From: an uncultured Dehalococcoidia bacterium
GTDB lineage: Bacteria > Chloroflexota > Dehalococcoidia > Lucifugimonadales > UBA3495
Direction: 5' to 3'
NCBI GenBank assembly: GCA_958296225.1
Contig: OY282456.1
Span: 682,001-746,000 of the forward strand
Length of the DNA: 64,000 nt
This document shows positions 23,196 to 30,771 of this stretch, one piece after another. The position numbers were made by a program, and so were the translations under genes. The notes below the pieces were generated by a model. That model was given only the letters and a program-made list of their open reading frames with translations. It was not told where the DNA came from and did not search any database. The first letter of the stretch is position 1. Every line of letters begins with the position of its first letter.

Positions 23196-23408
23196 GGCTG
23201 CTATTTGACCATAATCTAGCTCCGGCTCTCAAAGCAGCGCCGGCTGACCTTTACTTGCAGCCGCTCCATGTCTAGTACCTGGCAAGTGATACTGGTTCGG
23301 CTGGGCAACTGTCGAACATCCGAGGCTGCGGCACTGCTCCGCAACCGCTATGCCGACCTGACGATTTTCTATCAGGATGACGCGGCTGCATTGCTGGAGC
23401 TGTCCTGA
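23192..23408 (+). pseudogene. DUF5615 PIN-like toxin, internally deleted
   Basis: The first 28 codons (MRLLFDHNLAPALK...ADLYLQPLHV) are a normal DUF5615 N-terminus and end in TAG at 23273-23275. In the next frame the C-terminus continues as TWQVILVRLGNCRTSEAAAL and ends LLELS at TGA 23408. Compared with usual proteins of about 110 residues, roughly 35 central residues are missing, including the expected second acidic motif (SKDxDF). The two frames no longer match. The toxin is almost certainly dead. Confidence 0.8.
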
Positions 23409-23417
23409 CGTCCCGCT

Positions 23418-23600
23418 CTACGTGCCCCAATCCGGTGTGAGCCGGGGCGGGCCGTAGCTTTTCTCCGGCCCACCCCGGTTCAGCACGTACATTACGCCGC
23501 CATCGTCCAGGGCCAGATCGATGGAGTGGATGAAGCCGCGCCCCCGGTACGCCAGGAAGCCGACGGTGTGGCGGTACGCAAAAGTATTGGCTGTGGTCAT
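23418..23600 (-). pseudogene. 5' fragment of an NHL-repeat gene coupled to DUF1800
   Basis: 60 codons starting at the end of the DUF1800 gene (a second in-frame ATG lies one codon further upstream, inside it). Residues 5-45 (NTFAYRHTVGFLAYRGRGFI...MYVLNRGGPE) repeat the N-terminus of the complete NHL protein at 21721-22749, with high DNA identity. The reading then drifts (KSYGPPRLTPDWGT) and stops. The fragment keeps the original coupling to DUF1800. The complete NHL gene now lies beyond the toxin-antitoxin module, pointing to insertion with local duplication. Confidence 0.75.
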
Positions 23601-25027
23601 CATGCCAGTTGGTACTCGCGGGACGCCACGATGAGTTGCAGCAGCTCGGCGATGCGTTCCTCGGCGCAGGCCACGCCGTCGGGGCGGTCGAAACGCACAT
23701 TGCCCCACGGCGCGGCCAGGGCTACCAGGCTGTCCATCGTCCCTTCCGACACCTCGAACATACCCATTGCGTCCAGGCAGGCTTCCGCCAAGGGGCGCGG
23801 TGGCAGCACGGGGCCGGCAGACCGTACCCGCTCGATGATGGCGCGGACGCCGGGGCGGCTGGTATCGCGCATTTCGGCGCCGGCGGCGTTGATGCGCTCC
23901 ACGAGGTTGCCGGTGTCAATCCACTCCCGGCCGGTGTGCCAGCCTTCTACCGTGGGCGGGTTCAGGATTTCCTGCCCCATGAAGTTCACGTCCATGGCCA
24001 GGTTGGCGATAGTCCATTCGGGGAAACGATGGCTGCCGGCCAGCCGGGCGGTACCCGCCACCAGTTCCGCCGGGCTTTTCACACGGGCCAGGCGCACGGA
24101 TGCGTCGGCGAAAAAGTCGGACAGGAACAGGCGGCGCAGCACCGCGCGGATGTCGCCGCCGGTCGCCGTGAACTCGTCGGCCAGGATGCCGATGGCGTCC
24201 GCGTCGGGCTGGTCGGCGACAAAGAAGTTGTACAGTTTGCCCGCGATGTAATGGGCCGTGGCCGGCTGCCTTACGATAATGTCAATAACGTCGTGGCCGC
24301 CGAAAGCGCCGGTTTGCCCCAGGAACGTCTTTTCGCGGTCGTCGTGGTCATCATCCCGATAACGAAACTGCCAGTCGATGCGACCGTAGGGCCAGAAGGA
24401 ATCCCGGCTGGCGCGGATGCTCATATATTCGGCGTTGTCAATCGTCCAGCCGGTAAAGGCGCGGGCCGCCGCCTTTACGTCGCCCTCGGTGTAGTTGCCG
24501 ATGCCCATGGAGAACAGTTCCAGCAACTCCCGCCCGTAATTTTCGTTGGGAGCGTCCCGGTGGTTGTCCTTGTTGTCCAGCCAGAAAATCATCGCCGGGT
24601 CGCGGGACAACTCCAGCAGGATGTCGGCGAACTTGCCCAGCCCGTGCCGGCGGAAGGTGTGGGTCTGATTGACTACTGCTTTGGCATGGTTCAGCTTGCC
24701 GTAGGCGGTGGCAAACAGGCCGTGCCAGAACAGGGCCATCTTTTCTTCCAGCGGGCGGGGGGAATTGATAATCCGGTAGAGCCAGTAAGCCTGGCTGCTT
24801 TCCAGCAGCAGCAGGCTGTTCTGGTCAACGTGATACCGCCGAATGAGGTCCTCAATTTCCAGGTCGGGTTGGTCTTCGGGGTGCAGTAGTTCCTCAACGG
24901 TTGCCGCATACCCCCGGGCAGTGGCCCGCTCAATCTCGGCGCGGGTGGGCGTGAACCCGGCCCGGCGGAGCAGGTGGGCGATGCGGACGGTTGCCGTGTC
25001 GGCCAGCGTAACGGGTGCAGTCAACAT
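23600..25027 (-). CDS. DUF1800-family protein
   Basis: 475 residues. The N-terminal HLLRRAGFTPTRAEIERATARGYAATVEELLHPE and central FWLDNKDNHRDAPNENYGRELLELFSMGIGNYTEGDVKAAARAFTGWTI are hallmark DUF1800 segments. LAGNLYNFFVADQP-like sequence and MGQEILNPPTVEGWHTGREWI follow. Family members are often paired with DUF1501 and remain biochemically undefined; here no secretion signal or DUF1501 gene is present. ATG 25027 overlaps the stop of the upstream B12-binding gene (TAATG), and the gene is coupled downstream to an NHL fragment, so the ancestral unit was B12 protein-DUF1800-NHL. Confidence 0.88.
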   Translation of the reverse strand: MLTAPVTLADTATVRIAHLLRRAGFTPTRAEIERATARGYAATVEELLHPEDQPDLEIEDLIRRYHVDQNSLLLLESSQAYWLYRIINSPRPLEEKMALFWHGLFATAYGKLNHAKAVVNQTHTFRRHGLGKFADILLELSRDPAMIFWLDNKDNHRDAPNENYGRELLELFSMGIGNYTEGDVKAAARAFTGWTIDNAEYMSIRASRDSFWPYGRIDWQFRYRDDDHDDREKTFLGQTGAFGGHDVIDIIVRQPATAHYIAGKLYNFFVADQPDADAIGILADEFTATGGDIRAVLRRLFLSDFFADASVRLARVKSPAELVAGTARLAGSHRFPEWTIANLAMDVNFMGQEILNPPTVEGWHTGREWIDTGNLVERINAAGAEMRDTSRPGVRAIIERVRSAGPVLPPRPLAEACLDAMGMFEVSEGTMDSLVALAAPWGNVRFDRPDGVACAEERIAELLQLIVASREYQLA

Positions 25028-26328
25028 TACATCAAACCCCACCGCGGGTTGGCATCCACCTGCTCTTGCAGGTACTCCACCAGCCAGGGGCGGACCTCCT
25101 CGGCCATGTAGAACGTCGGCTCAATGAGCCGGGTTTCGTCGGTGATAATGCCTTCCTCGATGCAGCGGGCGGCGACATCGGTGCCGGGCATTACGCTGAC
25201 GCCCACCCGCAGATTCGCCAGCGACGGCTGCAGGCCCCGCAGGAACTCCAGCTTGTGCTCCACGGATTCCCGCGTCTCGCCCGGCTCCCCGAATTGCTGC
25301 GAGATGGTGTAGTGCAGGTCGCCCGCCTCGCACAGCTCAGTAGTTTCTTTGAGAGACGCATAGCGCGAGGTATCGTTGTCGCCTTCGTGGGGGTCGCCGC
25401 CGCGAGTGCCGCCCATCATCACCAGGCCGCAGCCGGCCTGCTTCATCAGGCCAATCAGTTCTGCGTCGCAGGCGTATGGGGCCAGGCAGGTGTTCCAGCG
25501 CACCTTGACCTCGGCTGCCATCAGCGCGTGGCACAGTTCCTTGGCGTGTTCCAGCGGCACGTTGAAGCAGTTGTCCACAAAGAAAATCTTGCGCAGCCCG
25601 TAGCGCGCGGTAACTTCCGACACTTCCTCTACCACCTCGTCGATGGGGCGGATGACGCGCCAGGCCCCTTCCGGCGTGCGCATATCGTCGGCGGACGTGG
25701 GATAGTAAAACCCGCCCAGCTTGGTGAGGACGCTGACGCCGAAACCGGCCTGGGCGTACCTGGGCATATCCAGGTCATCCAGACTGGGGCGGCTGATGAA
25801 GTCCGACGAGCAGCGCATCCCGTTATAGACAATCTGGCCGTTCTCCCGGTACAGAACGCCGGTCATCCCCCGGTAGTCCGGCTCGCCAACCTCTACGCGG
25901 TTCGCCAGCTCGGCAAAGGTTTCACCGGCGTCGCCGGCAATGCCGATGTCCGGTTTCACGAAATCGAACACCTGCTGCGGCATGATGCTGAAGGCCGGGC
26001 CGCCGCAAACAATCGTCGCATCGGAGATTGACCGGATGCGCTCGATGACGCCTTTGGTGATGGGCAGCTGCCATTGCGGGTCAACGTAACTGTGATTGCT
26101 CAGGTTGCGGATGGAGATGCCCACCAGTTCGGGATTGAAGTCGCGCACCGTGCGCTCGACCTCATCCAGATAGTTCGCTTCGGCAAACATCAAGTCCACC
26201 AGCTTGACCGTGTGCCGCGACCGGTCCAGGTGTCCGGCGACGTAAGCCAGCCCGATGGGGATGGGCTGCGCCCGCATCCGGCTCATCACGCGGTTGTGTC
26301 GGTTAGTAGCAATCAATAGAATACGCAT
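25027..26328 (-). CDS. B12-binding protein with radical SAM-like fold lacking cluster cysteines
   Basis: 433 residues arranged like the BchE/B12-binding radical SAM superfamily. An N-terminal Rossmann-like cobalamin domain (MRILLIATNRHNRVMSRMRA, PIGLAYVAGHL, ELVGISIRN, IVCGGPAFSIMPQQV) to about 140 is followed by a TIM-barrel-like half (GLRKIFFVDNCFNVPLEHA, GCGLVMMGGTRGGD, QFGEPGETRESVEHKLEFL). At the place of the CX3CX2C motif the protein reads TKLGGFYYPTSADD (about 202-215), with Gly206, Pro210 and Ala213 where cysteines belong. It cannot bind the usual [4Fe-4S] cluster there, so radical SAM chemistry is doubtful. Start 26328 has GGGGGA upstream. Coupled to DUF1800. Confidence 0.75.
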   Translation of the reverse strand: MRILLIATNRHNRVMSRMRAQPIPIGLAYVAGHLDRSRHTVKLVDLMFAEANYLDEVERTVRDFNPELVGISIRNLSNHSYVDPQWQLPITKGVIERIRSISDATIVCGGPAFSIMPQQVFDFVKPDIGIAGDAGETFAELANRVEVGEPDYRGMTGVLYRENGQIVYNGMRCSSDFISRPSLDDLDMPRYAQAGFGVSVLTKLGGFYYPTSADDMRTPEGAWRVIRPIDEVVEEVSEVTARYGLRKIFFVDNCFNVPLEHAKELCHALMAAEVKVRWNTCLAPYACDAELIGLMKQAGCGLVMMGGTRGGDPHEGDNDTSRYASLKETTELCEAGDLHYTISQQFGEPGETRESVEHKLEFLRGLQPSLANLRVGVSVMPGTDVAARCIEEGIITDETRLIEPTFYMAEEVRPWLVEYLQEQVDANPRWGLM

Positions 26329-26437
26329 CGCAAATCCCCCTGCTTGATTGGCGTCTGATTGATTGGCGTCGCAGCGGCGGCGGTTGCGGCGATTGTACAC
26401 CAGACGGACGGGGGACGCTATCAGACGGGAGACGCTA

Positions 26438-27577
26438 TCAGGGGGTATGTCCTTCCGTGCCGGGCGGCTGACCGGCGGAGGGTTCGGGGTTGGCGGCGGC
26501 GCTCCATTCCTGCACTACGTAGCGCAGAACGCGGTAGCCGGCGGCGGTGAGTGGAGCGGCGACCAGTATGCCCCAGAATCCGAGGAAGGCTCCGACGATG
26601 GCCAGCGCCAGCACTATCGTCAAGGGGTGCAAGCCCAGCGCCGCCCCCTGAAATCGCGGCGAAAGCAGCACGTTCTGCAGCGTCTGTACGACCAGATACA
26701 GAGCAATCACAATGGGGACTTTGACCGGCTCGGACAGCAGGGTAATGACGGCGGCCACCACCAGCGAGATGGTGGCGCCGACCACCGGCACCAGTTCGGC
26801 CAGGCCGGCGATTACACCCAGGATGAGCGGACGCGGCACGCCCAGCGCCCAGAGCGCCAGCGTGACGACGACTCCGATTAGCAGCGCCATCAGGAGCTGG
26901 ACACGCAGATAAGAGCCGACTACCTCGCCGGCCAGCCGGCTGATGGCAGCCAAATCGTCCCGCAGGGACGCCGGCGCCAGTCGCAACGCTCCATGCCCCA
27001 GCGCCGACGGGTTGTAAAGCAGGTAAAACAGAATCAGCGGGACTGCCGCCAGGGATATAATCAGGGAAAGGCCGCTGCGGACAATGGCCACCAGTCTTTG
27101 CAGCGCGTTGAGGGCGGCTGCGGCCAGGGCGTTCTGCACATCGGCCAGCCTGGGGTCAATGAAACCGCGCACGTTGGCGGGAACCCGCGCTTCGTACCAG
27201 GCTTGCAGCTCCCGCCAGATTTCCTGCAATTCCACCAGGAAATTCGGCGCATAATCGGCCAGCGCTATAGTTTGCCGCAAAACCTGCGACAGCGCCAATG
27301 CGACGATACCCAGGGCAATCAGGATGACCAGCAGCGTCGCCAGACCCGCCGCCGCGGCCCGGACGGCCCGCGGCCAGCGACGGCTCCCCGGCGCGTAACG
27401 CTCCGCCAAATTGACCAGCGGCAGCAGCAGGTAGGCGACGATGCCGCTGAGCAGAAAGGGCAGCAGCACCGTCAGCAGTTTCCAGACGACCAGCAGCGCT
27501 ATTATGACCAGCGCCAGGGCGGACAGCAGCCGGAACCGTCGCTGCCATTGCGCTGAGGACAAATCCGGTAGTGTCAT
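26438..27577 (-). CDS. AI-2E family transporter (PerM/UPF0118)
   Basis: 379 residues with about eight membrane helices: LSALALVIIALLVVWKLLTVLLPFLLSGIVAYLL near the N-terminus, AGLATLLVILIALGIVALALSQVL, a long soluble loop (about 110-170), then LLMALLIGVVVTLALWALGVPRPLILGVIAGLAELVPVVGATI, the family's most conserved stretch. Members export autoinducer-2 or exchange ions; the substrate cannot be told from sequence. The C-terminus is short and Pro-rich. Start 27577 has GGAG upstream and removes five extra residues. Confidence 0.88.
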   Translation of the reverse strand: MTLPDLSSAQWQRRFRLLSALALVIIALLVVWKLLTVLLPFLLSGIVAYLLLPLVNLAERYAPGSRRWPRAVRAAAAGLATLLVILIALGIVALALSQVLRQTIALADYAPNFLVELQEIWRELQAWYEARVPANVRGFIDPRLADVQNALAAAALNALQRLVAIVRSGLSLIISLAAVPLILFYLLYNPSALGHGALRLAPASLRDDLAAISRLAGEVVGSYLRVQLLMALLIGVVVTLALWALGVPRPLILGVIAGLAELVPVVGATISLVVAAVITLLSEPVKVPIVIALYLVVQTLQNVLLSPRFQGAALGLHPLTIVLALAIVGAFLGFWGILVAAPLTAAGYRVLRYVVQEWSAAANPEPSAGQPPGTEGHTP

Positions 27578-27660
27578 CGGTCTCCGCCTCAATCAGCTCC
27601 ATTGCATCCGGTCCAATCCATCCGGCGGGCCGGCGGCGTTGGGCAAGGCTGGCGGCCTTA

Positions 27661-27669
27661 TGCTACTCT
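27661..27669 (+). promoter_or_regulatory. Extended -10 giving a probable leaderless TlpA transcript
   Basis: TGCTACTCT ends seven bases before the ATG at 27677. Transcription would begin at the start codon, and no Shine-Dalgarno sequence is present. Confidence 0.5.
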
Positions 27670-27676
27670 ATTGGCT

Positions 27677-28210
27677 ATGCAAAAACTACTAACCGTCCTG
27701 GCGGCATTGCTGCCGCTCGCCGTGTTTGCCGCCTGCTCTGCCGGCGGGCCGGCGGCCAGCGATGCGGAAGCCGTTTATGACTTTCCCATTACGCTCTATC
27801 AGGGAGCCGTTGCCCGCGACGGCGACGCTGCGCTGCGCCTCTCCGACCTGCAAGGACAGCCCGTCGTGCTCAATTTCTGGGCCGGCCTCTGCCCGCCCTG
27901 CCGCGCCGAGATGCCGGAGTTCCAGAGTTTCGCCGGCGAGTACGCCGGGCGCGTCCTGGTGATTGGCGTTGACCTGGGCCAGTTTTTCAGCCTGGGCAGC
28001 CAGGAGGACGCCCAACGCCTGCTGGCCGAACTGTCCATTACTTACCCGGCCGGCTACACCGATGACGGCGCCGTGGTTCGCGAGCTTGCCGTAACGGGGC
28101 TGCCGGCGACTTTGTTCATCAACGCCGACGGGAGCTTGCACCGCAAATGGGTAGGCGTCCTCGATGAGGCCAAGCTGGCCGAAATCGCCGATGAGATGTT
28201 AGCCCGGTAG
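27677..28210 (+). CDS. TlpA-like thioredoxin-fold lipoprotein
   Basis: 177 residues. A lipoprotein signal (LLTVLAALLPLAVFAACS, Cys near 20) leads to a TlpA/ResA-type thioredoxin domain: LSDLQGQPVVLNFWAGLCPPCRAEMPEF carries the redox pair in CPPC near 83-86, and VTGLPATLFINADGSLHRKWVG contains the cis-Pro loop. It probably reduces disulfides outside the membrane, for example in cytochrome c maturation; no cytochrome genes are nearby. It is monocistronic by layout. Confidence 0.88.
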   Translation: MQKLLTVLAALLPLAVFAACSAGGPAASDAEAVYDFPITLYQGAVARDGDAALRLSDLQGQPVVLNFWAGLCPPCRAEMPEFQSFAGEYAGRVLVIGVDLGQFFSLGSQEDAQRLLAELSITYPAGYTDDGAVVRELAVTGLPATLFINADGSLHRKWVGVLDEAKLAEIADEMLAR

Positions 28211-28251
28211 TTTGCACAACATAGCGCATAACCCCGCCAAGGAGTTTGACG

Positions 28252-29205
28252 ATGCCTGACGACGCCATCACTTTCGGCTGCAACCTCAGCGTGGATAACT
28301 ACTGGAACGTTGGCGAGTTCGCCCGCCGCGCCGAAGCCCTGGGCTTTGACCGGGTTGCCGTGGGCGAGCATATTATGGATGGCAACCCGCCCCGTCCCAC
28401 GATGATGGGCATTCCGGCCATGGCGGCTGCGGCCGGGGCGACCACCCGCCTGCGCGTGCTCACCGGCATCGTCATCGCCCCGCTGTACCATCCGGCGCTG
28501 CTGGCCAAGCTGGTGTCCACCCTGGACCAAATCTCCGGCGGGCGGCTGGATTTCGGCATCGGAATCAGCGGCCAGCGCGACACACGGGCCGAGTTCGACG
28601 CTTTGGAGATTCCGGTCAACACCCGGGGCCGCCGCACCGATGAAATGCTGCGGGTAATGAAGCAGCTCTGGACGGTTGACAACGTTTCCCATCACGGGCG
28701 CTTTTTCAATTTTGACGGCGTAACCCTATTGCCCAAGCCTTGCCAACAGCCCTACCCGCCCATCTGGGTGGCCGGCCGGAGCGATGCGGCGATACGGCGG
28801 GCGGCCATCGCCGGCGATGGCTGGTATCCCTACCTCTTCACGGTCAACCGTATCCGTCGCTCCAACGCCAGCGTGCGCGAGCTGGCCGAGCAGTCGGGCC
28901 GGGACCTCGGCCGGTTCCATTGGGGACTCAACCAACCCACCGCCATCGACGATAATCCCGATAAAGCCCTGGCAACCGCCGTCGCCCACATCGGCCAGCG
29001 CTACGTTACCCCCGAACGCAGCGCCGAGGACATCGCCCGCGCCCTGTGCATAACCGGCAACGCCGAAGATTGCATCGGAGCCATCCGGGAGCGCATCGAC
29101 GCCGGCGTGCGCGATTTCGTCTTCGGCTTTCTGGCCGGCGAACCGGATGATTACTTCCGGCAGATGGAATTGTTCTCGGCGCGCGTTCTGTCACATTTCA
29201 AATGA
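28252..29205 (+). CDS. LLM-class flavin-dependent oxidoreductase
   Basis: 317 residues, luciferase-like TIM barrel. FARRAEALGFDRVAVGEHIM, RLRVLTGIVIAPLYHPALLAKLVSTLDQISGGRLDFGIGISGQ and ILPKP-like TLLPKPCQQPYPPIWVAGRSDAAIRRAA are typical of F420/FMN-dependent members. The substrate is unknown. AGGAG lies seven bases before ATG 28252. Its last 36 codons were duplicated at 29816-29923 as part of a tandem duplication. Three further LLM genes occur at 32660, 50316 and 58826. Confidence 0.88.
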   Translation: MPDDAITFGCNLSVDNYWNVGEFARRAEALGFDRVAVGEHIMDGNPPRPTMMGIPAMAAAAGATTRLRVLTGIVIAPLYHPALLAKLVSTLDQISGGRLDFGIGISGQRDTRAEFDALEIPVNTRGRRTDEMLRVMKQLWTVDNVSHHGRFFNFDGVTLLPKPCQQPYPPIWVAGRSDAAIRRAAIAGDGWYPYLFTVNRIRRSNASVRELAEQSGRDLGRFHWGLNQPTAIDDNPDKALATAVAHIGQRYVTPERSAEDIARALCITGNAEDCIGAIRERIDAGVRDFVFGFLAGEPDDYFRQMELFSARVLSHFK

Positions 29206-29229
29206 CGACCGTTCGCCAGGGTGGTTGTA

Positions 29230-29763
29230 ATGATGGAGGGCATCAAAACGGTGACGTCGTTCCTGTGGGTGCCGACGGTTTCCGGCGCGCTGGCGGCAAC
29301 GCTCACCTGGCTGGTGTGGTTTTACACCGCACTGCCCTGTACGCCGGAAACCGCGCTCGCGTTGAAGTGTCGGCCCACGCCTTTGGCTCTCTACCTGTCG
29401 GCATCGGCGCTGCATCATTGCATCATTCACGCCAGTATCGCCATCACCATTACGGGAGGTTCCGACCTGATGCTGTTTCTACGAGAACGCCGCCGCAACG
29501 ACAAGATGATGGAACTCATCAAAACGGCAATTGACCAGGCGGCCGAAGAACGCCGGCTGGCATTTGAGCAGCTCAAGCAGGGCGAAGCGCGCGCCGCGGA
29601 GGAACGCCGGCAGGGCGAAGAGCGCGCCGCGGAGGAACGCCGGTTGGGTGAAGAGCGTGCCGCGGAGGAGCGCCGGCAGGCTGCTGTCGAGAGGCAGGCG
29701 TTTCTGGATGCGCTGAGCAAGTTTGCCGACGCTATCGGCCAAAATGGGCGCAATCAGGAGTAG
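29230..29763 (+). CDS. Membrane-anchored coiled-coil repeat protein, copy 1
   Basis: 177 residues. Two hydrophobic segments (SFLWVPTVSGALAATLTWLVWFYTALP; ALYLSASALHHCIIHASIAITITGG) anchor an N-terminal part. After about 85 a charged helix runs to the end, including 11-residue repeats of the pattern GE(A/E)RAAEERR(Q/L). The end is RQAFLDALSKFADAIGQNGRNQE. No domain recognised; the coiled coil may mediate assembly. A second copy, with one more repeat, is at 29956-30522. The ribosome-binding site is weak. Confidence 0.6.
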   Translation: MMEGIKTVTSFLWVPTVSGALAATLTWLVWFYTALPCTPETALALKCRPTPLALYLSASALHHCIIHASIAITITGGSDLMLFLRERRRNDKMMELIKTAIDQAAEERRLAFEQLKQGEARAAEERRQGEERAAEERRLGEERAAEERRQAAVERQAFLDALSKFADAIGQNGRNQE

Positions 29764-29815
29764 GGTTGCTCTATTCTGCCGGTATTGCCCATTATCATTG
29801 CCGGAGGTTTTAATT

Positions 29816-29923
29816 GACGCCGGCGGGCGCGGTTCCGTCTTCGGCTTCCTGGCCGGCGAACCGGATGATTACTTCCGGCAGATGGAATTGTTCTCGGCGC
29901 GCGTTCTGTCACATTTCAAATGA
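29816..29923 (+). pseudogene. Duplicated C-terminal fragment of the LLM oxidoreductase gene
   Basis: 36 codons reading DAGGRGSVFGFLAGEPDDYF...SARVLSHFK, nearly identical to the end of the gene at 28252-29205. It lacks any start or the rest of the enzyme. It marks the 5' edge of the duplicated unit. Confidence 0.85.
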
Positions 29924-29955
29924 CGACCGTTCGCCAGGGTGGTTACGTGGTTATA

Positions 29956-30522
29956 ATGACGGAAAGCATGAAAACGGTGACGTCGTTCCTGTGGGCGCCA
30001 ACGGTTTCCGGCGCGCTGGCGGCAACACTCACCTGGCTGGTGTGGTTTTACACCACACTGCCCTGCACGCCGGAAACCGCGCTGGCGTTGAAGTGTCGGC
30101 CCACGCCTTTGGCTCTCTACCTGTCGGCATCAGCGCTGCATCATTGCATCATTCACGCCAGTATCGCCATCACCATTACGGGAGGTTCCGACCTGATGCT
30201 GTTTCTACGAGAACGCCGCCGCAACGACAAGATGATGGAACTCATCAAAACGGCAATTGACCAGGCGGCCGAAGAACGCCGGCTGGCCTTTGAGCAGCTC
30301 AAGCAGGGCGAAGCGCGCGCCGCCGAGGAACGCCGGCAGGGCGAAGCGCGCGCCGCGGAGGAACGCCGGCAGGCTGAAGAGCGCGCCGCTGAGGAACGCC
30401 GGTTGGGTGAAGAGCGTGCCGCGGAGGAGCGCCGGCAGGCTGCTGTCGAGAGGCAGGCGTTTCTGGATGCGCTGAGCAAGTTTGCCGACGCTATCGGCCA
30501 AAATGGGCGAAATCAGGAATAG
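29956..30522 (+). CDS. Membrane-anchored coiled-coil repeat protein, copy 2
   Basis: 188 residues, over 90% like the protein at 29230-29763. Membrane segments and C-terminus are the same. It differs at the first residues (MTESMKTV for MMEGIKTV) and by one extra 11-residue repeat (GEARAAEERRQ twice, then AEERAAEERRL, GEERAAEERRQ). The intact frame despite a 33-bp length change suggests both genes are expressed or the duplication is recent. Function unknown. Confidence 0.6.
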   Translation: MTESMKTVTSFLWAPTVSGALAATLTWLVWFYTTLPCTPETALALKCRPTPLALYLSASALHHCIIHASIAITITGGSDLMLFLRERRRNDKMMELIKTAIDQAAEERRLAFEQLKQGEARAAEERRQGEARAAEERRQAEERAAEERRLGEERAAEERRQAAVERQAFLDALSKFADAIGQNGRNQE

Positions 30523-30567
30523 GGTTGCTACGCTGCCGATATGCCCATCATCATTGCCGGAGGTTTT

Positions 30568-30724
30568 AGCTGAAACCATCAAAGAGGCAACTGACCGGGC
30601 TGCTGCGGAGCGCCGGCGAGCGGCTGAAGAACGCCGGCCGGCGGCCCTGGAAAGGCAGGCTTTTGGGGACATAGTGAACAAGTTGGCGGAGACTATCGGA
30701 CGAAATCAGCAAGAGCGAGAGTAA
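30568..30724 (+). pseudogene. Truncated third copy of the coiled-coil protein gene
   Basis: The frame ETIKEATDRAAAERRRAAEE...LERQAFGDIVNKLAETIG corresponds to the last third of the two complete copies but is clearly diverged. It follows the duplicated GGAGGTTTTA directly and has no start codon in place, so it lacks the membrane part and probably is not expressed. Confidence 0.6.
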
Positions 30725-30771
30725 CCGTTTCCGCTCTGCTAGCGACACCCCGGCGGATGGAGGGGAGAATT

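Larger units (their letters stand above)
29098..30724 (+). repeat. Tandem duplication (about 0.72 kb unit) plus a truncated third unit
   Basis: Unit 1 spans about 29098-29812 and unit 2 about 29816-30570. Each contains the tail of the LLM gene, the GACGACCGTTCGCCAGGGTG leader and a coiled-coil membrane protein gene, and ends with TGCCGGAGGTTTTA. A third partial unit (30571-30724) follows. Unit 2 has one extra 33-bp repeat within its gene. Confidence 0.88.
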
